DNA from: Seriola aureovittata
Lineage: Eukaryota > Chordata > Actinopteri > Carangiformes > Carangidae
Direction: 5' to 3'
Length of the DNA stretch: 64,000 nucleotides
Assembly (NCBI RefSeq): GCF_021018895.1
Contig: NC_079374.1
Location: 3,964,212 to 4,028,211 of the forward strand
The notes under the pieces are model-generated. The model worked only from the letters and a program-made list of their open reading frames with translations, had not been told where the DNA came from and made no database searches. The stretch's first letter is position 1. The number at the start of each line of letters is the position of its first letter. The position numbers and the translations under genes are program-made. Positions 34,600 through 46,073 of the stretch are shown here, one piece after another.

Positions 34600-36354
34600 A
34601 AAGAGATCGTGATGTAATTACTGAAACCAGGGGGAAATTATTCTCACGTTGTCTTAAAATACACTGAATGTACCCGTCTCAGAGTTTGCAGATTCATGTT
34701 AATTGAATCGAATTGATATCATATTCATATATACAGTAAGGAAATGTTTCATTTCTTCACAAACAATCACTCTGACCATTGTTATCCTCTTATTCAGATA
34801 TGATAACCTGAGATAAAAGCCACATGTAATGTTTTACAGCTGCTAGTTCAGAGCACTTTCCAGTAACACTAACTGATAATTAGAGAAATCACCACGAATA
34901 TAAAGAAGGAGAGCAACATTTGATGTCAGAGTTTATTGATACAGAATAAATATTATAGTAACATGTTATTTTTGCTACAGGATAACAGCCCTACAATCTG
35001 TCTGATCTGTCCCCTTGGTTTGAAGGTGAATGAAAACGATGTAATGTTATTGGTCATTAATCAACATCTATTGATTCTGCCTTCCACTAAACCCCCAGCA
35101 TAATAAACATGTAAACAATTGTTTAGGATTGTTAGGCCTTTACAAAGTCAAAGTATAAATGTGATGATGTTACTGTTTTTTGCATAGTGATGAATTTTTA
35201 CATGAATTAACCACTGATGATGGAGCATGACTGATGGATGCACAACTTCACTGCTTCACTCATTGACTGTGTCCGGACTCAGTCACTAGTTCATTCATGA
35301 AATACTCGTCATGTCACATACACTCAATAGTTTATGTTATAGCAAGAACTAAGATGAGATTTTTGACATTTATTATTACATGTGGTTCACTCCACTGTGG
35401 TATTTGTGATAAAAAAAATAGCTTGGATGATGTTGGTGTTGTGGAAATTCAGAAAATAGTTCTGCACCCATCTACTGAGCCTGGTTGAGGGAAGGTTTCT
35501 CAGTGACGATGCAGCCCATGGTGTCGATTCTAAAGGAGGGGTTGTGTTCAATTGCCTTTACTTCTGTCTCTGGATGACCCTCTCACTTTGCAATTCGGTC
35601 CAAGAGTTCCTCCCTGCTGTGCCAAAGTCACTCCAGATCAGCCTATGAACTGCTCCGTGTGACTCACAGTGCACGAGTGCAGAGTACAGAAAAATCCTCA
35701 AATCAATGTGGAGTTTGCAGAGGAAAAGGGAAACCTATTTGATAGTGTTATGCCACTAAAACTCTGTTGTGCCAGTTCACACTTAAAAAGAACTAGTTCA
35801 ATGTTCCGTTCATTCAGATGAAAATTAACTAGTTCACATTCATAGTTCTTTTATTTTTTTAAATTTTGAACTAAGTTCACAGTTCCAAAAATGAACTACT
35901 TCAAGTCCATTCGTTCCTTTCCTTTTTCTTTTTATAATAAAGGCTGATATTCTTTTTCAATAGAACCTCCTTCTACCCATCCATCACCAGCCCCAAATCA
36001 TAGCCAATCCTAGACTGAATTAATTATTGTACAGCACTGACATAGATATCAGTTCGATTTAAAATCAGTATATAAATATGTGTCCGAGTCCTCACTTGTT
36101 TGTTCATATAACTGCTTCAGATGCTCAAACAAACTGGCTTCAGCAGTAGCAGATGCTTCTGTATCGTCTCTACCGCTGGCACCAGCCAAGCTGAGCCGTG
36201 TCTATGGAGATGTCATGCGGTGTGCTGTAAAATTATTGTAAAACATGAGAGCGAACGCCGCTCACGTTCACGTTAATCATTTATAAACTGATTCGTTTAC
36301 ATAAAAAAATGAAAAAAACTCATCACCTGGGCTAGGATGAGTTACCAAGTCTAC
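34600..36354. other. 3' flank of TAAR gene 7, rearranged
   Basis: Homology to the gene 5 flank is interrupted near 34857 by a deletion, then resumes (34862-35340). Around 35640-35760 it resumes again with the GCCTATGAACTGCTCC segment, after about 300 bp of unrelated DNA. 35770-35960 is rich in ACTAGTTC / GAACTAGTT motifs in both orientations, probably part of an unnamed repeat. No gene. Confidence 0.5.
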
Positions 36355-36530
36355 CAAATCAAAGTCCATGGTGCTGAAGAAGGGCAAGTTGGTCAACAAT
36401 TTCTGCTTTTCATTATCTGGAACTAACATCCTTTCTATAACAGAACAGTCAAGAGTCTGGGGAAGTTCTTTGACTCAAACCTAAAAGACACCACTGCCAT
36501 TGTATCCTGCTGCGAGTCCTGTGGCCTAGA
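36355..36530 (+). mobile_element. LINE fragment, post-RT region
   Basis: Reads SMVLKKGKLVxNFCFSLSGTNI-like sequence and KxLGKFFDSNLKDTTAI-like sequence with changed frames. This resembles the region after the RT core in fish non-LTR elements. A sister copy lies at 47470-47760. Both are preceded by the same 250 bp that starts AGCAGATGC. Confidence 0.55.
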
Positions 36531-36539
36531 TGAAATTTG

Positions 36540-36615
36540 AATATGTAGATGAGGAGGGAAAGAGATAAATCAGCTGTATGACAAAGAGCTTTGCTCAAAG
36601 TGTTGTCAGACACTC
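36540..36615 (+). pseudogene. Orphan TAAR promoter without a gene
   Basis: Carries GAATATGTAGATGAGGAGGG, GATAAATCAGCTGTATGACA (TATA-like box at 36564-36571) and AAGAGCTTTGCTCA, the normal leader up to about 30 bp before the ATG. It then jumps to CAGACACTCAATAG, which in the gene 5 unit lies about 970 bp past the stop codon. A TAAR coding region was deleted here. Confidence 0.75.
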
Positions 36616-37035
36616 AATAGTTTACGTTATGCCAGTCATTTCAGATCAGCCTATGAACTGCTCCCTGAGGCTTTCAGTGCAAAGCTGCAGAGTACAGAGA
36701 GATCCCCAAACCAATGTGGAGTTTGCATAGAAATAGGGAACCTATTTGATTGTGTAATGCCACTAAAACTGACGAGTGTCCATTTACCCTGCTAAGATAT
36801 AGACATAAATGAACTTAGCCAAATATCATGTTGTTTTTGAGTTTCCTGTGACAACCACTGGTTGTGCATTATGGTGATACTTCAGTGTGGCTGGTTCCCA
36901 CAAAAGATTTTGCAGGACCTTTTTCTCCATTGTCCCCAATCACAAGTCAGCCAAAGAATACTCTACATTTGGACCTTTCTAAACCTTTGAGGGCCAGCAT
37001 GTATTTGACGGCATTAAAGATCTTCTTTCCAGTTG
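36616..37035. other. Truncated 3' flank of the deleted TAAR copy
   Basis: Paralogous to 27420-27845 and 31960-32390, ending CTTTCCAGT where the LTR-like element is inserted. No gene. Confidence 0.6.
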
Positions 37036-37507
37036 TGTCAAGGGGTATTGTGGTAAGTAGGACCCAAATGCAGCCAACACAGGGGGATGGGGTGCAGAAT
37101 GTTTAATTAACAAAAGAACTTCAAAAACAGGCACAGGGAACCACAGGGGATGACAACAGGCAACAAGACCAGAACAAAGACAAACCCGGAGATGAACAGG
37201 ACGTGAACAGCTTGGAGACAAACCAGACATGAACAGGAGACGTGAACCGATGAAGACAAACCCAGAAATCAACAGACCAACCAACACAGACAAAGGGGAG
37301 CACAAAGACTATATAGACAAGGGAGGCGAGGGTGATTGAAACAGGTGAAACACATTAGGGCGGGGCAGACAATCACCACACAAACAAGACCAAGACAGGA
37401 AGCAAAACACTGAGACACACAAGGAAACCTTATTACAAAATAAAACAGGAAGTGAAAAAGTCCAAAACATAACTAACAAAAAGTGTCTGCCATAGCAAAC
37501 CATGACA
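37036..37507 (-). mobile_element. Solo-LTR-like element, 472 bp, inserted in the upstream block of gene 8
   Basis: TGTCA...TGACA ends. Flanks are AGTTG (37031-37035) and AGTGG (37508-37512). The empty site CCAGTGGTCCAGG is present at 27840 and 32390, so the 5-bp duplication was AGTGG with one later change on the left. On the minus strand a TATATAG box lies near 37309. Confidence 0.85.
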
Positions 37508-37830
37508 AGTGGTCCAGGGCTGACCCTTCCTTCTGCTGTCCCGACAAGGTGGAGGTTGACGCCAGTGCTGCAGGCACAGCAGCTGAACTACGTTGTAGCT
37601 GTGGTTGGTGTAGACCATCAGCTTGTCCCACAAGATTCAAAAGCACCAGACAAAATATTTAACAGAAAAGACATTTTGCTGCCGCTACAACACTGAAACT
37701 CTGTATTGGTGACATTCAGTCACTATGTGGTGGGTCCTATTGATGAAAGTGTTCATGATGAAAAATATTTCAGCAGTCTTGAGCAGTTGACCGCCATGAT
37801 TTTTCTTTTTTGTTGTCATCTTTTTATTTG
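37508..37830 (+). repeat. Conserved upstream block of TAAR units, copy at gene 8
   Basis: Same motifs as at 24430 and 32420, starting right after the LTR-like insertion and ending at a GATA tract. Confidence 0.6.

Positions 37831-37902
<72 letters not shown>
37831..37902. repeat. (GATA)n microsatellite
   Basis: About 18 units, at the same place in the unit as the tract at 32746. Confidence 0.97.
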
Positions 37903-37903
<1 letters not shown>

Positions 37904-37919
37904 AGTTTATTATTATTAG

Positions 37920-38857
37920 TGCCATGGGTGCTCAGCTCCGAGGCATCTATTAATATTCTCCTTCGGGTTTATTATTCTTCCGCCAAATTTTGGCGCGTAA
38001 CTCGTCCTGCAGCTTTGAGAAAACCCCGGTAATATATACATCAAAACGTGCGTCTTGATCCCGAAAGAGGTGCTATGACTTTTGGTGTTAAAATTCCAAT
38101 TTTTCCCAAAGTTATTCCCAAAAAACTGGGAATAAATAATGCATTAGAAATGCATTGGAATTTTCTTTAGAAACCCACCTTTTTTCTACAAAATTGCACC
38201 TTTTTTCGGAGTCATCCAGCTCTCTCATACCTGCACGTAGAAATGTGATTCAAACTATAAAACGGAGGAAAACTTCTGCTCTCTCAAAAAGACAGGAACT
38301 GTTTTTATATAACATGTAAACTTTTCAAACTGTGAGCACTCAAAGGAGGAGTGCAAATCACTTTTTCTTCAAAGTTAGAGTGAAAGCGTCAGTTGGCTAG
38401 AGTGCGTGAAGCAGTAAAAAATAACCTTTATTTTTATTTTTAAATCGAGCTCGCGGCCAAACCGTAAAAAGGAGACAAATAATTCTTTCTGAAAATGTAG
38501 ACATAGTTGTTGGGATTCATAAAATGTAACTTTGACTGGCAGGGTCTGCACAAAATTTAAACGGGGGTGCGGAGTCCGGCAGCAATACCTGTCTCACTCT
38601 CATTGACACCTAATGTAATCGTCTTTTTTTTTCAAAAGAATCTCTCTCTGTCTTCGCACTGAGCTTCCTCACTCATTTTAAGGAATATCTGAATAAAATA
38701 GAGACTGTAGAAACTTCTGGCTTCAGTGTCTGTCACGGTCTTTTCGGTTTATGAAAAGAAGTAACGGTTTTCTCATAATTTGCAGTTGTTTGAAGCCATG
38801 TAGAAGCCAAATTCTGGGCAGATTTTCACATTGCCATGGGAACGGCAGCTCCTAACC

Positions 38858-38904
<47 letters not shown>

Positions 38905-39797
38905 AGCAACCAAATAACCAACTCTCCAAGCTCCGCTAGCTTTACATTAGCCGCATGTTAGGTCTTAAATTACATTTAGTTAGGTCTTAAATATGTAAGT
39001 CCATTTACTGCTTCCTTCGTTGCTTTTTGTTTTGTTTTGTTAAATGAGTGAATGAAGTTGTGACGGTCTCCGCTGAGACAGAGGAGAGGAGAAGCTACTA
39101 GCCCTCTCTCGTTGTCACTTCTAGTCGCGTTGCTCTCCTCCCCAGTAATGTTAAATTTAGCACAGAAAAAAACATAATAGTGGTAATTTAAATAGCGCTT
39201 CATGGGATTTATTAACCTTCAGGGGTCCCTCTGTCCTTTTTTGGACATTTTCTTCACTTTTCTTTTTTGATTTGCTGATCATTTTGGCTGTGTTACAGCT
39301 GAAGGTATGGATTTCTGCAAGAAAGTGTCTTTTTTTACATATTTTTAAAATCTAATGTCAGTTACTGTTACAGGTCTATTATACACTGGTAACACATTTT
39401 GTTCCCTCTGGGGTTCCTTGCGTCCAAAAAAGGACACACAAAGAAAATGCTATAAAATCATCATATATCAATATTTTTTTCTGCTTTTTTTGCATAAATC
39501 TCTTAAACCACTTCAGTTCTGCTCAAACCTACAAAATGTTTATTAGTTTTTGGGATTTTAACCCTTTAAATGCTAGTTTGAAGACATGTTGCCTCTTGTT
39601 TTATTAAAAAAAACAACACAGAATATGAGATATTTCCCACATAATACATGATGGAGGGATGTGACATTGTCTTTTATATCAAGACATTTCTCAAAACCAG
39701 AGTATGATCAGGGTGACTTTTGAACACTGGAAATAAATCATGTACTCATCCCGGCAGTAGCCCCCGTGGCACTCAAAATTTCCCTGGAATTTTCTAG
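37920..39797. mobile_element. Inverted-repeat DNA element, about 1.9 kb, full-length copy
   Basis: Left end TGCCATGGGTGCTC and right end GCCCCCGTGGCACTC are imperfect inverted repeats. TTATTATT occurs on both outer sides. The gene 7 unit has the empty site (TTATTATTATTAG directly followed by the ATCATTTTAAGTG segment at 32846-32870). No ORF with a known domain, so probably non-autonomous. A truncated sister copy lies at 27941. Confidence 0.6.
38858..38902. repeat. (GTGC)n tract inside the inverted-repeat element
   Basis: About 11 units. The sister element at 28690 has only a few interrupted units, so the tract expanded after duplication. Confidence 0.9.
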
Positions 39798-39960
39798 TTA
39801 TTATTCGAATTATCATTTTAAGTGATTTATCATAATATATGATGACCTGAAATAAAAGCCATGCTTTGCAACTGTTAGTTCAGAGAACTGGTAACTTTTT
39901 TATTAGTATGAGATACTCAGCCTAGATGAATTTTGAATGTGGGAGGGGAGGAAGGAAAGA

Positions 39961-39968
39961 TATAAATC
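39961..39968 (+). promoter_or_regulatory. TATA box (TATAAATC) of TAAR gene 8
   Basis: 74 bp before the ATG, in the same context as gene 6. Confidence 0.65.
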
Positions 39969-40034
39969 AGCTGTATGACCAAGAGCTTTACTGAGAGAGC
40001 TGTCAGAGCTCAGCAGCTTCTCCTCTCTCTGAAT

Positions 40035-41560
40035 ATGGAGGCCCTGGAGGAAGATGAACTCTGCTTTCCTCAGCTCAACAACTCCTGCAGGAAGACGATG
40101 CACTCTTACTTGGAAGCCACACTGATTTACAGTCTGCTGTCCTTCATCACTCTGCTCACTGTGGTTCTGAACCTGCTGGTCATCATCTCTATCTCCCACT
40201 TCAGGCAGAGATGATATTTCTCTGCATGACCTAAAAATATTTTATTTGTATCCAGTTAGAAACATGATGAAATGGCTTTGAGCATTATTTTGTTTGCAAA
40301 TGAAAACATTTGCAGAATAGAACATACAGACAGTAGTTTTATCTTCATGTTTAACATATAAGTATGTGTAGAACACAAGCTTATATGTTTATCATTGTTA
40401 CTTTGAAAGCTAATGATCAGTATGATTATGGGGATTTTGAGATAGTCAGCAAACACACTATTGAAAAAATGATTGCTAATGATTTGTCACATATCTGGCT
40501 GCTGTACATCCACTAACCTTCTCCTCTAGGATCAAAATGATACGTAGAAATATACATAGATGTTTTCTTGTTTCAGCCTATGATGAATGCATACTGGATA
40601 TTTGAAAGTGCTTATATGACTGATGCTGTGATATAGCTTCAGTACAGGTCATACATTTAGTATTATAACTTTGAATAACACTTATTTCTACAACTGCTAG
40701 ATCTAACATTGTGTTCATTGTTGATATTCTCTCATTTCAGGCAGCTCCACACCACCACCAACCTCCTCCTCCTCTCTCTGGCTGTCGCAGACTTCCTTGT
40801 TGGTCTCCTGCAGATGCCAGGTGAAATCCTCCTTTTCCCAGGCTGCTGGATCCTTGGTGACTTTATGTGTGTTGTGAATTACTTTTTAGGTTACCTCACT
40901 GTTGGTGTTTCAGTAGGAAGCATGGTGCTCATATCAATTGACCGCTATATGGCAATTTGTGACTCCATGTTTTACAACACCAAAGTCACTCTGAGAAGAG
41001 TTCAATACTGTGTTTATCTGTGTTGGATATTTTCTGCTGTTCACAGCACTTGGATACTGAGGGAGTTCTTAAAACAACCCGACAGGTATAACACCTGTTA
41101 TGGAGAGTGTGTAGTCGTACTTACTTATCTTGAAACAGCTACAGATCTTCTTTTTGCATTTTTAGGCCCCATTGTTGTCATCACAATTTTGTATCTGAGA
41201 GTATTTGTGGTGGCTGTGTCTCAGGCTCGTGCCATGCGCTCTCACATTGCAGCTGTCACACTTCAGCGTTCAGAGACTGTGAAAGCTAAGAAATCTGAAT
41301 TGAAAGCAGCCAGGACTCTTGGTGTCGTTATAGCTGCATTTCTTCTGTGCAACAGCCCATATTATTGTTTCATTGTTGCGATTGAGAACAACTTGATTGG
41401 TGCATCAACTGCAGGCATTGAGATTTGGCTGGTGTATTTCAACTCCTGTGTAAACCCTGTGATCTATGTTTTTTTCTACCCCTGGTTCAGAAAATCTATT
41501 AAACACATTGTTACATTTCAAATTCTGCAGCCGGGCTCCAGTGAGGCCAATTTAATGTAG
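40035..41560 (+). CDS. taar: TAAR gene 8: trace amine-associated receptor, Gly3.32/Asp5.42
   Basis: Exons 40035-40204 and 40741-41560 give 329 aa; intron 536 bp, GC donor, ATTTCAG acceptor. It is the sister of gene 6 by intron, promoter and upstream element, with identical exon 1 protein and roughly fifteen changes in exon 2. It shares GVSVGSM and CDSMFY with gene 6, but has LLFPGCW (Pro90) in place of the LLFRGCW of the others at the TM2/ECL1 boundary. TM5 reads TATDLLFAFLGP. TM7 is IEIWLVYFNSCVNP. The last helix has HIVTFQIL in place of HIVTLQIL. 6.48 is Asn. All signature motifs are intact, so it is probably functional. Confidence 0.96.
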
Positions 41561-41882
41561 AAAGAGACCATGATGTATTTACTGAAACCGGTTATTTTTC
41601 TGTGTGGGGGAAATTATTCCTATACTATCTTAAATACACTCAATCAACACAGCTCTGCAGAATAATTTTTTTTTAAACTTGAAAAATTGCTGTATGTTAA
41701 TCGAATAGAAATTAAAAATCTGTCTGTACTAGACATTGTTTTTTGGAAAACTTGTGAATCTTATATTCAGAGCAACATGTGTTTCCTGTAAGTAAAGGGA
41801 CTAAAGGCTCAGTGTAGCAGGTTATATAAGTTTTATGATGTAAATGACTTGGTTGATCATCTTTATATTTTATGTTCATTTT
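41561..41882. other. 3' flank of TAAR gene 8
   Basis: The first 200 bp resemble the flank of gene 4 (CTATCTTAAATACACTCAAT). No AATAAA was seen close to the stop. No gene. Confidence 0.5.
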
Positions 41883-42055
41883 TTCAGATTGCATTCCTCC
41901 CAGTAAGGCTAGGTCAAGGTGGCAGTCAGATCCCTCACATTGGGTAAATGAGGATGCTTGCCAACAAAAAAGAGAATGTAGAAGAGCAGAACGTAGGTGG
42001 ATTAAAACAAACCTACAAGTCCATCTCCTTCAGATGAGAGTTATTGTCTGTTTAT
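41883..42055 (+). mobile_element. LINE fragment between endonuclease and RT domains
   Basis: Reads KRECRRAERRWIKTNLQVH, the basic linker that follows the endonuclease domain in fish L2-like LINE ORF2. It ends in a stop at 42057. Confidence 0.55.
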
Positions 42056-43269
42056 AATCTATTAATCAAAAAGACCTACCTTGTAAACCCTATGTTTGGC
42101 ATTGGTTGTTAATCAATGATCAGAAATGAATGAAATATTAATATCAAAAATATGAATATGAAAAAATATTTTAAAAATGAATTAAAGTTCCTTGGAGGCA
42201 CCACCCTGAGACAGGATAGTCAATGTTGGTTCAGTCTCAAATTGTTATTATTAATCTGGAACTCAAATCAATTATTAACTTAATAACTATAACCAACATT
42301 ACCACAACAAAAGTAAGTAAAAGTTGAAGGATTGAAGTTCCACTGACCATATGCTGGCAATATTCACAATTGTGCAAGATTAAATACACCAGTGGTTCTA
42401 CTTAAATACATTTATTTACAATGCAAAATAAAAACACTCAATGTCTCATCTAAGTATACAGAGGAATGTGTGTGTGTGTCTGTGTATAGGTGTGTGTTTG
42501 TATCTGTTGGGACACAGACAAAAGGAATGCTAATTCAAAATGGTCGCTGTGACCACACGGCCTAAACCTGAAAGAGTACCACAACATGGCAGTAAACAGA
42601 GGGAACAACTCAAAGTGGCTGCCGAGACCACATGGTGTGTGGGGGAGGGAGACAGTGAGTTTCTCTGTTAGCCTAGTTCATGTAGTGTCAAGGTGCCAAA
42701 TTAGAGGCAGAAAGTTAGCTGCAAACAGGCCCGAGAACTGGAATATGCTACAGGTATGTGTGTGAATATACAAGTAACAAATTAACAGTGTCACAAACTA
42801 CAACCTAAGCAACATTACAACCATCAAGCTCAGTGGATACATTCACCAAACATATATATATTCATCGACAAAGGTTAAGAGTCCTGTTCTGAGCAGTCCT
42901 GAGCTATGCTGTGCTTGGTGAAGCTATGCCCAGTCAGTTAGTGTTACCCAGTCCTTGGAACAAAGAAAGGTCCTTTCCAGTGTTGCTTGTAAAGTGCAGT
43001 GAGTTTGTGTCGCTCCCTGATGGAGTGAAGTTCTGTCTGGCTGTGTGGCTTCTGCCTCAAAGGTTTCAGCCTCCTCTGTTGAGGGTTGTGACAAGTTTTC
43101 AACATATTTTGTTGAGAAGGTTAAGGGTATCAAAGTCTCCATAACACACCCTAGCCAATGTACATTCAGATGCTTCCTTCACATTTTTGAGTGACTTTAC
43201 CCCTTTCTCTCACACATGCCTTAACATTCTTGCCCACAGATTTTTCAAGGTATTGACAGTGACGGCCCC
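42056..43269. other. Intergenic DNA, no gene seen
   Basis: The stretch separates two LINE parts that would be adjacent in an intact element, so it may be a later insertion, but no terminal repeats were found. A short TG tract lies at 42466-42500. Small open frames at 42911-43144 on both strands are mutually overlapping and unsupported. Confidence 0.4.
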
Positions 43270-44418
43270 ATATCTCCTCCTAATTGTAAATTAGTCTCCG
43301 ACCTCTGGATTGTTCTGAGACGATCTCAATCAGGTATTCGGCCTCCTTTAAAGAACCTGGCCTTGATCCAACATTCCCTGAGAATTACAGACCAATTTCT
43401 AAGTTTCTTTTTGTTGCAAATATCATTGAAAAGGTTGTTGCGGAACAGGTACTAGAAATAGTGGAAGCTAACAACATTTTTGACTCATTTCAATCTGGTT
43501 TTCATCAGCTGCAGAGCACAGAAACTGCTCTGCTGAAAGTCACCAATAATATTCTTATGAATGCAGATTCTGGCCAGGACTCCATTTTAGTTTGTTAGAC
43601 TTGTCTGTTGCCTTTTCTACAGTTGATCATACCAGCTTGCTGGATGAACTAAAGCAATGGTTTAGCATAGATGTTACTGCCCTCAGATGGTTTTCTTCAT
43701 ATCTTACAGAGAGATCTTTCAAGATAGCCATTAATGATTTTGTGTTGTTGTCGGCTCATATATCGTGTGGGGTTCCACAAGGCTCCATCCTTGGACCCAT
43801 TTTGTTCACCTTGTGCTTCCCCTTAGTCATATTATAAGCTAGTTTGAAATCATTGCCTGCCATAGTTATACAGATGATACCCAACTTTATGTATTGTTTA
43901 AATCTGACGATCTTAAAAATCTGGCTATTCTGCACTGTTGCCTTACTGCTATCAAAGACTAGATGTCATTCAATTTTCTACAACTGAATTCGGACAAAAC
44001 AGAAATCCTGGTCATTGGCCCAGATCAAGTCTAAAAAGGACATTAGTCCACACATCAGACATTTAGCAGGGAATACAAAACCACCAGCGGGAAATCTTGG
44101 TGTTGTGTTTGATCTGAACTTGACTTTTGACCATCACATTAGGAAATAGGTTCAGTTTTGTTTTTCGAAACTCAGAAATATTGCCAAAATCAGTTCAGCA
44201 TTGCCCAAAAGCATCGCAAAGCAAATCATTCATGACTTTATCTCTTCTCGCCTGGATTGTTGTAACTCCCCATTTTCTTGTTTAACTGAGTCTGCAATTT
44301 CACCCCCTTTCTGACCCAACTTCATTGACTTAGAAAGGTTACTTAGGTAACTAAGGTAATTTAGGTTACTTTGTAACTGCTGTTTTGAAAAGGGCCCTAT
44401 TAATAAAGTTTATCACTG
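43270..44418 (+). mobile_element. Degraded L2/CR1-like LINE, reverse transcriptase domain and 3' end
   Basis: Pieces in shifting frames read NYRPISKFLF, then LLDLSVAFSTVDHTSLLDEL (RT motif A, catalytic Asp of AFDTVDH changed to Ser), GVPQGSILGPILFTL (motif B region) and then YTDDTQLYV (catalytic YxDD region). Next come LQLNSDKTEIL and later NPGVV-like sequence. It ends in AATAAAGTTTATC. Several frameshifts and stops make it inactive. Its 3' half is paralogous to 47762-48420. Confidence 0.8.
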
Positions 44419-44582
44419 TTAGAATGATCATTTTACGTGATTTCTCATAGTATGTGATAACCTGAAATAAAAGCCATTACGTCATGCTTTGCAACTGCTG
44501 GTTGAGAGAACTGGTAACTTTATTATTAGTATGACACACTCAGCCTAGATGAATTTTGAATATGTAGGGGAGGAAGGAATGA

Positions 44583-44590
44583 GATAAATC
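44583..44590 (+). promoter_or_regulatory. TATA-like box (GATAAATC) of TAAR gene 9
   Basis: 77 bp before the ATG; preceded by TATGTAGGGGAGGAAGG, the variant shared with gene 10 and the orphan promoter. Confidence 0.6.
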
Positions 44591-44659
44591 AGCTGTTTGA
44601 CAAAGAGCTTTTACTCAGAGAGCTGTCGGAGCTTAGCAGCTTCTCCTCTCTCTCTGAAT

Positions 44660-46073
44660 ATGGAGGCCCTGGAGGAAGATGAGCTCTGCTTACCCCAACT
44701 CAACAATTCCTGCTGGAAAATGATGCACTCTCACTTGGAGGCTACTCTCATTTGCAGTCTGCTGTCCTGCATCACTCTGCTCACTGTGGTTCTGAACCTG
44801 CTGGTCATCATCTCTATCTCCCACTTCAGGCAGAGAAAGAATATCTCTGCATGGCCTAAAATTGTTTATTTCTGTGGTTGGATTTACAAGCCAATAACAG
44901 ATATTGTTACTTTTAAAATTTACTAAATCATTATTATTAAATCATAACTATGATTATGGTGCTTTTGAAATAGTCAGCAAAAATAAGATTGATAAAAGGA
45001 TTAAATTGACATATATCAGACTATACTGGATTATCCACTAACCCTCTGCTCTTGGATATAATAATACATATAAATAATACATTATTGTTTCGGTCTTTGA
45101 TGGATGCATACTCGTTATTTGAAAATACTTACATGATGCCTTGATATATCTTCAGTACAGTTAATACATTTAAAGTTATAACTTTTAATGATACTTATTT
45201 GTACAACTACTACATGTAATAATGGGTTTATTGTTGATATTCTCTCATTTCAGGCAGCTCCACACCTCCACCAACCTCCTCCTACTCTCTCTGGCTGTTG
45301 CAGACTTCCTTGTGGGTTTACTGCAAATGCCAGCCGCTATTCTTATCTTCCGAGGCTGCTGGATCCTGGGTGACTTTATGTGTGGTGTGATATATTTGTT
45401 AGGTTACATCATTGTCAGTGTTTCAGTAGGAAACATGGTCCTCATATCAATTGACCGCTATGTAGTAATTTGTGACCCCATGTTTTACTCCACCAAAGTC
45501 ACTCTGAGAAGAGTTCAATACTGTGTTTGTCTGTGTTGGATATTTTCTGTTGTGCACAGCAGTTGGATAATGAAAGATTTCTTAAAACAACCAGAGAACT
45601 ATAAAATCTGTCGTGGAGAGTGTGTTGTCACAAGTTCTTATGCTGAAGGAATTGTTGATCTTGTTGTGACCTTTTTAGGCCCCATTTTAATCATTATACT
45701 TCTGTATCTGAGAGTCTTTGTGGTGGCTGTGTCTCAGGCTCGTGCCATGCGCTCTCACATTACAGCTGTCACATTTCAGCGTTCAGAGACTGTGAAAGCT
45801 ACGAAATCTGAAATGAAAGCAGCCAGGACTCTTGGTGTCGTAGTACTTGTGTTTCTTCTGTGCTCCTGCCCATATTATTCTTTTGCTGTTGCAGCTGTGA
45901 ACGATTTGGTCGGGGCGACTTCTTCAGGCACTGAGATTTGGTTGTTGTATTTCAACTCCTGTCTAAACCCTGTGATCTATGTTTTTTTTTACCCCTGGTT
46001 CAGAAAATCTATTAAACACATTATTACACTTCAGATTCTGCAGCCTGGCTCCAGTGAGGCCAATTTAATGTAG
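44660..46073 (+). CDS. taar: TAAR gene 9: trace amine-associated receptor, Gly3.32/Asp5.42
   Basis: Exons 44660-44829 and 45254-46073 give 329 aa; intron 424 bp, GC donor (TTCAG|GCAGAGAAAG). Exon 1 encodes the same 57 residues as gene 10 and differs from genes 5-8 by LPQLNNSCWKMM and ICSLLSC. Unlike most copies, no stop follows the donor at once, so an unspliced message would read on for about 30 codons. TM3 has [14 protein letters not shown] (Gly3.32). After DRY it reads VVICDPMFYS. ECL2 is ENYKICRGECVVTSS. Asp5.42 is in GIVDLVVTFLGP. 6.48 is Ser (CSCP). ECL3/TM7 is GATSSGTEIW. IL3 has KATKSEMK. AATAAA at 46418. Confidence 0.96.
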
